Positions 42,939 through 51,472 of a stretch of 64,000 bases of DNA are shown here, one piece after another. The translations under genes and the position numbers were made by a program. Source of the DNA: Bordetella parapertussis. Lineage in GTDB: Bacteria > Pseudomonadota > Gammaproteobacteria > Burkholderiales > Burkholderiaceae_C. Under the pieces are notes generated by a model. That model searched no databases, had not been told where the DNA came from, and worked only from the letters and a program-made list of their open reading frames with translations. The stretch's first letter is position 1, and each line of letters begins with the position of its first letter. The stretch is taken from the NCBI GenBank assembly GCA_945878065.1, contig CAMDXA010000004.1, positions 34,697 to 98,696 of the forward strand, given 5' to 3'.

Positions 42939-43301
42939 TCAAGCGGGTTTCTTCAATTCACCTGAGGCGATCAGGGCTTTCACGTCTTTGGAGCCACCCA
43001 CCAACACTTGATTGACAAACACCATGGGAAACGTGGGCCAGCCGGTCCACATCTTCAAGGCATTGCGACGACGCCATTGGCTGAGGTAGCTGCCGTACTC
43101 CAGGTAATGCACCGCAAAACCTGCATCTGCCAAGGCTTTGCGCGCTTTGGTGACCATGGGGTTTTGTGCCATGCCAACGACGACCACTGCGTGCTGCTGT
43201 ACTGCTTGTTGCACTTCGGTGACGATGTCTTGCTGGTGCTGAGCGATGGTGTCGCGGATGGCGGGGTGGATGTGGTCGGTGGATAGGATGGGGCGGTTCA
43301 T
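42939..43301 (-). CDS. Glutaredoxin-like protein lacking the active-site cysteines
   Basis: A 120-residue protein with the glutaredoxin fold: AVVVVGMAQNPMVTKARKALADAGFAVHYLEYG, WRRRNALKMWTGWPTFPMVFVNQVLVGGSKDVKALIASGEL. The usual CxxC/CGFS sits where GMAQNP is read, so no redox cysteine remains. The glutathione-side WPTFPMVFVN (WP-x-x-P cis-Pro) and GGS-D are kept. Together these fit a glutathione- or cluster-binding adaptor rather than a reductase. It heads the egtB-egtD-DUF427 operon (17 bp gap), so it may act in thiol homeostasis with ergothioneine. Confidence 0.82.
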   Translation of the reverse strand: MNRPILSTDHIHPAIRDTIAQHQQDIVTEVQQAVQQHAVVVVGMAQNPMVTKARKALADAGFAVHYLEYGSYLSQWRRRNALKMWTGWPTFPMVFVNQVLVGGSKDVKALIASGELKKPA

Positions 43302-43372
43302 GGGGGGACGCAGAGTGGGGATGAGGGGAGTCTAAGCTTTGATTGTGAACGCTATTGGCACAGCAATTGCTG

Positions 43373-43603
43373 ATGTACATCTCTGATAAACGACATAAGC
43401 CAACGAGAGTCAAAGTGACCATCCCGCCGCCGCCCCTATGCCAGACCTGCAGTTACCTGATGCCTTCTGAGTCATCCAAGACGGGTTTGCGCTGCGGCTT
43501 TGATTACTTCAAGGCTTCAGAAATCGCGCGCAAATTCAAATTGATGTCGCACTTTCCCGAGGTTAAAACGAACAACGCCTGTGAAAAGTGGGACCCAAAA
43601 TAG
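43373..43603 (+). CDS. Small Cys-containing hypothetical protein
   Basis: A 76-residue basic protein. It contains four cysteines: C-x2-C in PPPLCQTCSYL, then GLRCGFDY, and ACEKWDPK near the C-terminus. This could be a zinc or cluster site, but no family is recognised. The start could be ATG 43373 or TTG 43355; no strong ribosome site separates them. It lies between the egt operon and the ArsH gene, convergent with the latter. Confidence 0.45.
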   Translation: MYISDKRHKPTRVKVTIPPPPLCQTCSYLMPSESSKTGLRCGFDYFKASEIARKFKLMSHFPEVKTNNACEKWDPK

Positions 43604-43655
43604 TGCTGCTCTGCAAGCGGAGCACCGACTTGGTGCTTGCCAAGCCATCAAAGAG

Positions 43656-44357
43656 TCAAAGCACTTTCGTGTCCAGAGCTTGCGCTTCTTTGCGCTCGCT
43701 GTACCTGTCCACTAAATAGTCGGACACCGAACGCGTCAGCAAAGTGAATTTCACCAGTTCTTCCATCACGTCCACCACGCGGTCGTAATAAGCCGAGGGT
43801 TTCATGCGGCCATCATCTTCAAACTCTTTGTAGGCCATGGCCACCGACGATTGATTGGGAATGGTGATCATGCGCATCCAACGACCCAGCACGCGCATTT
43901 GGTTGACTGCGTTGAACGATTGCGAACCGCCGCTGACTTGCATCACTGCCAAGGTTTTGCCTTGCGTCGGGCGCACCGCGCCCAGCGCCAGCGGTATCCA
44001 ATCGATTTGCGTTTTCATGATGCCGGTCATGGCGCCGTGTCGTTCCGGTGAACTCCACACCATGCCTTCGCTCCAGGCGCACAGCTCGCGCAGTTCCACC
44101 ACTTTGGGGTGCGTGTCCGGCGCATCGTCTGGCAAAGGCAAACCACTGGGGTTGAAGAAACGTGTTTCGCAGCCCATGGTTTGCAACAAACGCGCGGCTT
44201 CTTCGGCCAGCAAGCGGCTGAATGAACGCTCGCGCAATGAACCGTAGAGCAGCAATATTTTGGGCGCATGCGTCATCGGTGCTGCAGCCTGCAATTTCTG
44301 CATGCTGGGGATGTCCAGCAACTCGTTTTGCAATTGGGGTAAATCGTGTTCGTTCAT
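43656..44357 (-). CDS. arsH: ArsH-type NADPH-dependent FMN reductase
   Basis: A 233-residue flavodoxin-fold protein with [73 protein letters not shown], and the C-terminal [31 protein letters not shown]. This matches ArsH rather than general NADPH:FMN reductases. ArsH oxidises trivalent organoarsenicals or reduces quinones and azo dyes. There is no arsR, arsB or arsC nearby, so it is a stand-alone copy and may act in redox defence. It is divergent from the antiporter gene. Confidence 0.85.
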   Translation of the reverse strand: MNEHDLPQLQNELLDIPSMQKLQAAAPMTHAPKILLLYGSLRERSFSRLLAEEAARLLQTMGCETRFFNPSGLPLPDDAPDTHPKVVELRELCAWSEGMVWSSPERHGAMTGIMKTQIDWIPLALGAVRPTQGKTLAVMQVSGGSQSFNAVNQMRVLGRWMRMITIPNQSSVAMAYKEFEDDGRMKPSAYYDRVVDVMEELVKFTLLTRSVSDYLVDRYSERKEAQALDTKVL

Positions 44358-44435
44358 CGAATGGTTTTGAAATGAATGAATGTTAAAGAACGTAGCGTTG
44401 TCGGGTCATGTTAACCACCTATCATTGCAAGCAAT

Positions 44436-46190
44436 ATGCCTACCTTAGACACCGCTTTAATTTACCTGTTGTTTGCCGTCATCGGTGTGGTCGGTTGTCG
44501 TTTGCTGCATTTGCCTGCGATGTTGGGCTATTTGGTGGCGGGCATTTTTCTTGCGCAAGGCGGCGCCATGGTGGAGGCCAACGAAGTAGCTGTTGCTTCA
44601 GTGGCCGAGATCGGTGTGGTGCTCTTGATGTTTGTCATTGGCTTGGAATTCAATCTGCCAAAGTTGATGGGCATGCGCCGCATGGTGTTTGGCTTTGGCA
44701 TGGGGCAAGTGGTGTTGATGTTGGCGGGCACCTTGATCGGCCATTTTTTGCTTGCCAATATCTTGGCATCTTTCAATTTGCCTTGGGACTTGAACTGGCA
44801 AGGCGCAGTGGTGTTGGGTGCGGCCTTGGCCATGTCGAGCACCGCCATCGTGGTCAAGATGATGGCCGAGCGTGCCGAGTTGGATTCGCAGCACGGGCGG
44901 CGAGTCATCGGCGCGCTGTTGTTCCAAGATTTGGCCGTGGTGCCTTTGCTCGTGCTGATTCCTGCATTGGGTCGGATGAACGAAGGCAACGTGTGGGTCG
45001 AGTTGTCAATGGCCTTGCTCAAAGCGGCGGTGTTGGTGGGCTTGTTGCTGTGGGGCGGACAAAAAGCCATGCGGGTATGGCTGCGAATCGTTGACCGCCG
45101 CAACAGCGAAGAACTCTTCATGCTGAATATTTTGCTCATCACGCTGGGCTTGGCTTGGCTTACCGAGCACGCCGGTTTGTCCATGGCGATGGGCTCGTTC
45201 ATGGCGGGCATGTTGATTGCAGAAACCGATTACAAACACCGTGTAGAGGAAGACATTCGGCCTTTCCATGATGTGTTTTTGGGTTTGTTCTTCATCACAC
45301 TTGGCATGAAGCTCGACTGGCATGTGTTGCAAGAGCAGTGGCCATGGGTGTTGGTGTTGACGCTCATACCGGTGTTGGTCAAGGCGGTTCTGATCGCGGT
45401 ATTGGCATACACCGGCGGGGCCAGCAACGGTGTGGCGGCACGCACCGGTATTTATTTGGCGCAAGCGGGCGAGTTCGGTTTTGTGTTGCTCACGCTCGGT
45501 TTGGCGCAAGGCTTGATTGATCCGCGCTGGTCCAACCCGGTGTTGGCAGCCATGGTGTTGTCGATGTTGGCAACACCGTTTTTGATCCAGCACGCAGACA
45601 GATTGGTGTTTCGTTTTTCGCCAGACGATTGGTTGAGCCAATCCTTGCAAATCACCACCATCGCAAGCCACGCCATTGCTATTGACCAGCATGTGTTGGT
45701 GTGCGGCTTTGGCCACACCGGACGCAATTTGTGCCAACTGCTGGCACAACAAAATATCTCTTACATCGCCTTGGACGTGAACCCGGAAGTGGTGAAGACA
45801 GCGGTCTTGGATGGCCACCATGTCGAAGTGGGCGATTCGTTTCAGCTCTCCAACTTGGTGTCTGCGGGCTTGAACCGTGCGTCTGCGGTGGTGGTGAGTT
45901 TTGACGACACGGTCACGGCTTTGGGGGTGATCTCTTTGGTGCACAAGCATGCGCCGACGGTGCCAGTGCTGGTGCGGACCCGAGACGAACACGACATGGT
46001 GCTGCTCAAGCAGGCCGGGGCGCATGAAGTCATTCCAGATGCATTTGAGGTCAGCTTGAGTTTGGCCACCCACACCATGTCCTTGCTGGGCGTGGAAGAA
46101 GAGAAAATTAACCAATTGGTATTTATTCAGCGCCATACGCAATACGCCGGCTTGAAAGAAACTGCCATATTAGGTAGTGAAAAACCCTGA
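44436..46190 (+). CDS. CPA2-family monovalent cation:proton antiporter (Kef/YbaL type)
   Basis: A 584-residue protein. The N-terminal ~390 residues hold the 12-13 TM antiporter domain (LIYLLFAVIGVVGCRLLHLPAMLGYLVAGI, VLLMFVIGLEFNLPKLMGM, AMSSTAIVVKMMAERAEL, LFQDLAVVPLLVLIPAL). A RCK/TrkA-N nucleotide-binding domain follows (HVLVCGFGHTGRNLCQLLAQQNISYIALDVNPEVV). The family exchanges K+ (or Na+) for protons, often under glutathione or oxidative control. Nothing here shows which ion. It is the only gene of its transcript. Confidence 0.88.
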   Translation: MPTLDTALIYLLFAVIGVVGCRLLHLPAMLGYLVAGIFLAQGGAMVEANEVAVASVAEIGVVLLMFVIGLEFNLPKLMGMRRMVFGFGMGQVVLMLAGTLIGHFLLANILASFNLPWDLNWQGAVVLGAALAMSSTAIVVKMMAERAELDSQHGRRVIGALLFQDLAVVPLLVLIPALGRMNEGNVWVELSMALLKAAVLVGLLLWGGQKAMRVWLRIVDRRNSEELFMLNILLITLGLAWLTEHAGLSMAMGSFMAGMLIAETDYKHRVEEDIRPFHDVFLGLFFITLGMKLDWHVLQEQWPWVLVLTLIPVLVKAVLIAVLAYTGGASNGVAARTGIYLAQAGEFGFVLLTLGLAQGLIDPRWSNPVLAAMVLSMLATPFLIQHADRLVFRFSPDDWLSQSLQITTIASHAIAIDQHVLVCGFGHTGRNLCQLLAQQNISYIALDVNPEVVKTAVLDGHHVEVGDSFQLSNLVSAGLNRASAVVVSFDDTVTALGVISLVHKHAPTVPVLVRTRDEHDMVLLKQAGAHEVIPDAFEVSLSLATHTMSLLGVEEEKINQLVFIQRHTQYAGLKETAILGSEKP

Positions 46191-46320
46191 AAAAGCATTT
46201 TTCTTGCTTCAGTGGATGAATTTCGTGTCGATAGATGACTATGCTGACCTTTTGTGTGGCCATCCCTTGGGGTAGTCAAGACCAAGTCAGTCGTTTTAAT
46301 AATTTCAAAAGGTAAAGCCC
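46191..46320. other. Gap after the antiporter gene
   Basis: A 130-bp gap, AT-rich at its end, with a possible promoter for the carbonic-anhydrase-like gene. No strong terminator hairpin is visible. Confidence 0.35.
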
Positions 46321-46932
46321 ATGTCAGACCCCATTTTTAAATCTATCTCCAGCAACATAGCGCCATGTGCGTGTTGCACACCACCCGTTTCCTCGCGTGG
46401 CAACAGCATGGGCCGCAGAGATTTTTTGAACTGGGGCGCTGCCGGGGCCATGGCCACCGGTTTGGCTTTGGCCACCCCCGGTGCAAGCATGGCTGCCAGC
46501 GGCAATTACGAGTCCATGTTGTTCAATTGCATTGACCCGCGCTTCACCACCTTGAGCTGGCAATACATGGGCCTGTTGCAAGGTGTCAGCCGCGATAAAT
46601 TGGAAGACAACTACAGCCACTTCGTGATGGCAGGCGGGCCCATCGGCGCCGTGCACCCCAAGTTTGAAGCCTGGCACAAAACCTATTGGGACAATTTGGA
46701 TGTCACCGTTTCTTTGCACAAAATCAAACGAGTGGTGGGTTTGAGCCACCGCGATTGCGGTGCGGCCAAACTCGCGTTTGGCGAAGCTGCTGTCGCCAAG
46801 CGTGAATCAGAAACCGAGGCACACGCGGAAGCCTTGGCGGCTTTTCGCGATTCAGTCAAGAAACGCCATCCCAAACTCAGCATCATCACAGGCGTGATGG
46901 ACACCAACGGCAAAGTAGACCTGATCGGTTAA
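46321..46932 (+). CDS. Tat-exported beta-carbonic-anhydrase-like protein
   Basis: A 203-residue protein. The N-terminus has a twin-arginine signal (GRRDFLNWGAAGAMATGLALATPGASMAA). The mature part carries the beta-carbonic-anhydrase zinc pattern: C-x-D-x-R in LFNCIDPRFTTL and H-x2-C in LSHRDCGAAKLAF. It is shorter than the classical enzyme (the end stops at NGKVDLIG), and the C-terminal helices are mostly missing. It may hydrate CO2 in the periplasm, or it may be a related non-canonical zinc protein. The leader before the RR motif includes a CACC cluster. Confidence 0.72.
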   Translation: MSDPIFKSISSNIAPCACCTPPVSSRGNSMGRRDFLNWGAAGAMATGLALATPGASMAASGNYESMLFNCIDPRFTTLSWQYMGLLQGVSRDKLEDNYSHFVMAGGPIGAVHPKFEAWHKTYWDNLDVTVSLHKIKRVVGLSHRDCGAAKLAFGEAAVAKRESETEAHAEALAAFRDSVKKRHPKLSIITGVMDTNGKVDLIG

Positions 46933-46939
46933 TCAGGGT

Positions 46940-48085
46940 TCACAGTTGGTTTAAAAAATCCAGCAGGCGCCGGTTGACCCGTTGCGCCTGCTCTTGCTGG
47001 ACCCAGTGTCCCGCACCGGGAATCAGCTCGCAAAACCGCATGTCGCTGCATGCCTGTGTTTGCATTTTTTCAAACGCGCCCGGAAATTGGTAAATCCCCC
47101 AGTCGCTTGCGCCAGCCATGAATGCAGAAGGCACTTGAATGCTTTGTCCGCTGAACTTTGACAGCGCAATGAATTCATCACGGTCCGTCGCGCAACGGTA
47201 CCACTGCAAGCCGCCTTGGTAACCGCGCCTGTCGTACTCCGCGCTGTAGACATCCAAGTCGGCGTCTGTGAGCCATTGGCAGGCATTGATCTGCGCTGTA
47301 TCTGGCATGAATTCAGCCACTGCCTGCGCCATGGTCTTGCCCCCGGGCATGACGTAGTAATGGGGCAGCTTCGCCAATTCGCTGGCTTGCCAAGCCTTGA
47401 GCCGATGGGGCTGGTTAGGCACCCAGTCCGCACTTTTGACATGGTAGTAAGCACGCATGAATGGGTGCAAGCCTTGCGGGGCGTGCCACATGTCGGCGTT
47501 GGCCTCGCGGTTTGAGTAATACCACTGGTAATGCTGGCGTGGTTCGGCAAGTTGCTCTAGCGCCGCGACTTCTTGGGTCAACAACGTATGTGTTTGCGCG
47601 GCCGTGGCCGCGTCTGGCGGACCGGCAAAAGGCGCACTCATCAGCACCACGCTGCGAAAAATATCGGGACGGGTCAACGCACACCATGCCGCTACCGGCG
47701 AACCAAAGTCGTGACCGATGAGGGCATGCACATGGCCATGGCCCAAGGTCTTGACCAAGGCCAGAACATCATCGACCAGTCGCAACATATTGCATGCACG
47801 CCAATCGCCGTCAAAGTCGTCATCACTGCCATGGGTGCGGCCATAGCCGCGTTGGTCTGGCGCGACCACATGGAAACCAGCGTCTGCAAGCGCGGTTAAC
47901 TGGTGACGCCAACTGAAGGCCAGTTCTGGAAACCCATGCAATAGCAAGACCAATGGCTTTGATGCTGTGCCTGCACCGGTATGACCGGCTTCCAATAAAT
48001 GCATGTCAAGACCGGTGGCAATTCGCACATGGCGAGACCTGACGCCTTCGGGCAATGGCAACGCAGTCAATTCAGAAACATTCAT
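46940..48085 (-). CDS. Alpha/beta hydrolase, epoxide-hydrolase-like
   Basis: A 381-residue alpha/beta-hydrolase. The oxyanion motif HGFPELAFSWRHQLTALADAGFHVVAPDQRGYGRT is followed by a nucleophile in GHDFGSPVAAWCAL (Asp, as in epoxide hydrolases and haloalkane dehalogenases). The catalytic His sits in GAGHWVQQEQAQRVN near the C-terminus. The HGFPE, Asp nucleophile and cap region are typical of epoxide hydrolases; a dehalogenase is also possible. It lies convergent with the carbonic-anhydrase-like gene. Confidence 0.83.
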   Translation of the reverse strand: MNVSELTALPLPEGVRSRHVRIATGLDMHLLEAGHTGAGTASKPLVLLLHGFPELAFSWRHQLTALADAGFHVVAPDQRGYGRTHGSDDDFDGDWRACNMLRLVDDVLALVKTLGHGHVHALIGHDFGSPVAAWCALTRPDIFRSVVLMSAPFAGPPDAATAAQTHTLLTQEVAALEQLAEPRQHYQWYYSNREANADMWHAPQGLHPFMRAYYHVKSADWVPNQPHRLKAWQASELAKLPHYYVMPGGKTMAQAVAEFMPDTAQINACQWLTDADLDVYSAEYDRRGYQGGLQWYRCATDRDEFIALSKFSGQSIQVPSAFMAGASDWGIYQFPGAFEKMQTQACSDMRFCELIPGAGHWVQQEQAQRVNRRLLDFLNQL

Positions 48086-48135
48086 TCGCTCACCCTGTCG
48101 TGTGGTTCGTGGTGGCGTCCATTATGCGGACCGCA

Positions 48136-50412
48136 TCAGACCGTGGTAGCGGCCAAGGCAAATGGAAGCGATCGCAAACGTTGTCCGGTGAGCGTGAACA
48201 CGGCATTGGCAACGGCGGGTGCCACAGGCGGTGTTCCCGGTTCACCCACGCCTTCAGGGATGGCGTCACTGGGCATGATGAATGTTTCAACCGGCGGCAT
48301 GTCCGGCAAACGCAAGACTTGGTAATCGTGAAAATTGCTTTGTTGAACCCGGCCTTTGTTCAATTGGATACGCCCGAAGAATGCCGCTGATAAAGCGAAA
48401 GCCACAGAACCTTCCATTTGCTGCGCAATCAAATCTGGATTGACTGCGGTGCCGCAATCAATCACACACCAGACCCGATGCACCTTGATGGTTTGTTGCA
48501 AGACCGACACTTCCGCCACCTGGGCCACGATGCTGCCAAAGGATTCGTGCAATGCCAAACCCATGGCGCGTTGGCTACCGTCGGGTGCTTTGTACGCGGT
48601 GTTTTTCCAAGCGCTTTTTTCTGCAACAGTCTGCAACACCTTGGCATGGCGTGGATGGTTTTTCAGCAGCGACAAACGAAACGCCAAGGCATCTTGTCCT
48701 GCTGCATGTGCCACTTCATCGACAAAACTTTCTTTGAAAAACGCTTGGTGCGAATGCCCCACAGAGCGCCAAAAACCCACGGGTATGGGCAGGTCTACGG
48801 CGCAATGGCTGATTTTTGCGTTGGGCCATTCATAGGCTTGGTCAAACGCACCTTCGGCGGTGGTTTTGTCGGGGCCTGCGGCTGGCAAGCTGAACAAGCG
48901 ACTGAGCACTTGCGGCAAAACCGCTTGGCTGGTGGACAGGTTGTGCCATGCGGTCAATTGGCCGTTGTCGTCAAGTGCTGCGGTGAATCGGCTGGCAGCG
49001 GCTGGCCGGTAAAAATCGTGTTGCAAATCTTGTGTGCGGTCCCACAGGGCTTGTACCGGCGTGCCCTCACAGGCTTTGGCGATGAACGCCGCTTGTGCAA
49101 TCACATCCATTTCAAGCCGGCGTCCAAAACCTCCGCCCAGCAAGGTCAGGTGCAGTTTCACTTTGTCAGACGAGATACCCAAGACCTTCGCCACCACGTG
49201 CCGTGCCAGATCGGTGATTTGCGTCGACGCCCACACCTCTGCAGCTCCGTCCTTGAACCACACGGTGCAGCTGAGCGGCTCCATGGCGGCGTGTGCCAAG
49301 TAGGGGGCGCTGTATTCTGCTTTGATTGTTTTTTTCGATGCAGCAATCGCACTGTCGGCGTCGCCCTGAGAAAAATAGGTGAACCCGCTGTTGCTGTCCA
49401 AAGCTTCTTTGAAACTATTTTGTACGGTGATATCCGACAAGTCAGTGGCTTTGCCGGGGCACCATTCCACCGGCAATTGACGCAGACCCTTCATGGCTTG
49501 GTAAGTGGTTTGCGCCACCACCGCCACCGCCGTCGTGCTGCCGTACAACTCGGGTACTGCCAATACTTTTTTGATGCCGGGCATGGTTTTGACCAACGTG
49601 TCATCCAGGCTTTGGTAGGTGCCGCCGACTTCCGGGTTCATGCCAATGCATGCAAACAACAATCCTGGCGGGCGAACATCTGAACCAAAGATGGCGCGTC
49701 CGTTGACTTTGTCCATCGTCTCAATGCGTGGCACGGGACGACCAATCAGCTTGAATTGCGCGGGGGTTTTGAGTGAGACTGTTTCAGGGCGCTCTTGTTG
49801 CGCGGCAAGTGCCGCAAGCTCACCAAAACTGGCCGATTTGCCGGAGGCATGCGACACCACGCCATTGCCGATGACGATGTCCGCCACAGGCACTTGCCAT
49901 TGCAGTGCTGCCGCTTGCGCCAACATGGCACGCGCACTGGCACCTGCTTCGCGCATCGGCAACCACAGGTCTTTGATGCTGGACGAGCCACCGGTCATCA
50001 TCAAACCGAATTCGCGCATGGTCTTGCCCGTCAGAAATTGCGCCGTGCGTTTGAGTCGACCTTGGTTGTCGGGGTGAAACGGCAAGCCATCGACAGCAAC
50101 GGATTGGTTGTTATAGATGTCGTCCATCGGTGCTTGCTCGATCTGTACTTGGTCCCATCGCGCATCGAGTTCGTCAGCCAAGAGCATGGCCAGCCCTGTG
50201 TGTGACCCTTGTCCCATTTCACTGCGCGCTATCACGACAGTGACGCGGTCATCTTCGCCAATGCGAACCCAACCATTGAACGCGGGTTGAGAGGCCATGG
50301 CCGGCAATGGCGTTGCAGGCATCAATCGTTGCCGTGCAGGCCACACGCTCCAACCAATCGCCAGTCCACCCGTGCCCAGCGCCATCGCGCCAATGAAATG
50401 TCTTCTTTTCAC
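48136..50412 (-). CDS. Molybdopterin hydroxylase large subunit (isoquinoline/aldehyde oxidoreductase type)
   Basis: A 758-residue protein of the xanthine-dehydrogenase large-subunit family, single-protein isoquinoline oxidoreductase type. A twin-arginine-like start (VKRRHFIGAMALGTGGLAIGW) precedes the molybdenum domains: ARSEMGQGSHTGLAMLLADELDARWDQVQIEQAP, LLGGGFGRRLEMDVIAQAA, and the C-terminal EGVGEPGTPPVAPAVANA with the catalytic Glu. GTG 50412 is chosen: AAGGA lies just before it, and the longer TTG start is unlikely. A small 2Fe-2S partner is normally adjacent but is not visible in the window, so electron transfer is unexplained. Confidence 0.88.
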   Translation of the reverse strand: MKRRHFIGAMALGTGGLAIGWSVWPARQRLMPATPLPAMASQPAFNGWVRIGEDDRVTVVIARSEMGQGSHTGLAMLLADELDARWDQVQIEQAPMDDIYNNQSVAVDGLPFHPDNQGRLKRTAQFLTGKTMREFGLMMTGGSSSIKDLWLPMREAGASARAMLAQAAALQWQVPVADIVIGNGVVSHASGKSASFGELAALAAQQERPETVSLKTPAQFKLIGRPVPRIETMDKVNGRAIFGSDVRPPGLLFACIGMNPEVGGTYQSLDDTLVKTMPGIKKVLAVPELYGSTTAVAVVAQTTYQAMKGLRQLPVEWCPGKATDLSDITVQNSFKEALDSNSGFTYFSQGDADSAIAASKKTIKAEYSAPYLAHAAMEPLSCTVWFKDGAAEVWASTQITDLARHVVAKVLGISSDKVKLHLTLLGGGFGRRLEMDVIAQAAFIAKACEGTPVQALWDRTQDLQHDFYRPAAASRFTAALDDNGQLTAWHNLSTSQAVLPQVLSRLFSLPAAGPDKTTAEGAFDQAYEWPNAKISHCAVDLPIPVGFWRSVGHSHQAFFKESFVDEVAHAAGQDALAFRLSLLKNHPRHAKVLQTVAEKSAWKNTAYKAPDGSQRAMGLALHESFGSIVAQVAEVSVLQQTIKVHRVWCVIDCGTAVNPDLIAQQMEGSVAFALSAAFFGRIQLNKGRVQQSNFHDYQVLRLPDMPPVETFIMPSDAIPEGVGEPGTPPVAPAVANAVFTLTGQRLRSLPFALAATTV

Positions 50413-50439
50413 GAAACCGTCCTTGTTAGCATTGACTGC

Positions 50440-51267
50440 ATGAATATGCAAAACACTTTGCCCGAATTTGGGCTAGTTATTGTCGGTGACGAAATACTCT
50501 CCGGCAAGCGGCAGGACAAGCACCTGTCAAAGGTTATTGAATTGCTATCACTTCGCGGATTGAGTATTGGTTATGCAGATTACGTCGGTGATGATCCGCG
50601 TCGATTGACGCAAACCTTGCACCGTGCTTTCCATCAACCGGGCGTGGTGTTTTGTTGTGGCGGCATCGGCGCGACGCCGGATGACCACACGCGTCAATCG
50701 GCCGCCGCAGCATTGGGGCTTAAATTGGTACTGCACCCTGAGGCCGAGCAATTGATTCGCGAACGCACCCGCGATGTGGCGCTCGAACAAGGTTTGCCTT
50801 ACGAACCCCTGCGTGAAGACAATATGCACCGATTGAACATGGGACGTTTTCCTGCGGGTGCTGAGATCATTCCCAACCCCTACAACAAAATTCCCGGATT
50901 CACCTGTCGCGGCCCCGCTGGCACGGTGCATTTTGTGCCCGGCTTTCCGGTCATGGCTTGGCCCATGATCGATGGTGTGTTGACCCGTCTTTATGTGGGC
51001 TTGTCCCGCCCTGGTGAGCGCATGGAGAAGTCGGTGATCGTCATGGGTTCGATGGAGGCCACACTCACGCCCTTGATGGAGGCTATCGAGGCAGAATTTG
51101 CGGACATCAAGGTGTTTAGCTTGCCAAGTGTTGACCACCCTGAATATGGCCGACATATCGAGCTTGGGGTGAAAGGGCCGCGCCAGACCGTGGAATCTGC
51201 GTTCTCGCAATTGGTGGATGGATTGCACAAATTCGGTGCAAAATTAGGCCCTGAATTGGTGCGATAA
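50440..51267 (+). CDS. CinA/MoaB-domain (molybdopterin-binding) protein
   Basis: A 275-residue protein with the MoaB/Mog fold of CinA N-terminal domains: LVIVGDEILSGKRQDKHLSKVIELLSLRGL, CCGGIGATPDDHTRQSAAAALG, GPAGTVHFVPGFPVMAWPM. The nicotinamide-deamidase C-terminal domain of full CinA is missing, so this is a one-domain version. Possible roles are molybdopterin handling or pyrophosphatase activity. It is divergent from the molybdenum hydroxylase gene across only 27 bp, which suggests a shared regulatory region and perhaps a shared cofactor link. ATG 50440 is chosen over the open frame to 50209. Confidence 0.85.
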   Translation: MNMQNTLPEFGLVIVGDEILSGKRQDKHLSKVIELLSLRGLSIGYADYVGDDPRRLTQTLHRAFHQPGVVFCCGGIGATPDDHTRQSAAAALGLKLVLHPEAEQLIRERTRDVALEQGLPYEPLREDNMHRLNMGRFPAGAEIIPNPYNKIPGFTCRGPAGTVHFVPGFPVMAWPMIDGVLTRLYVGLSRPGERMEKSVIVMGSMEATLTPLMEAIEAEFADIKVFSLPSVDHPEYGRHIELGVKGPRQTVESAFSQLVDGLHKFGAKLGPELVR

Positions 51268-51472
51268 AAAACATGCACCAAAAAAGCGCGTAAAATTCGA
51301 GCTTCCAAACGGTTAAATTGTTATAAATGATAAATTTGATTCGTCTAATTGCATTCCTACCTATGAAACGGGTTCACTGTTTGAACTTTTTCATGGTTCT
51401 CGGGCAGGTGGCATAAATCATGCACGACAATCATGAGCTTTCCAATTCACACTAACCTCTCAGGAGAAACTG
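51268..51472 (+). promoter_or_regulatory. glnA upstream region with sigma-54 promoter
   Basis: A sigma-54 type promoter is read at 51409-51424: TGGCA - N7 - TGCA with the correct 16-bp span of the -24 GG and -12 GC elements. An NtrC-like half site (TGCACCA) lies at 51272-51278, near the previous stop. No gene is seen in this 205-bp gap. The arrangement fits nitrogen-dependent expression of glnA by NtrC. Confidence 0.7.

Noticed and set aside
45006..46142. A 378-codon His/Gln-rich frame opposite the Kef-type antiporter
   Set aside because: Low-complexity shadow of a TM-rich gene; no start site or family pattern.
48418..49683. A 421-codon frame opposite the molybdenum hydroxylase gene
   Set aside because: His/Gly-rich composition typical of an antisense shadow; the opposite strand has a clear enzyme.
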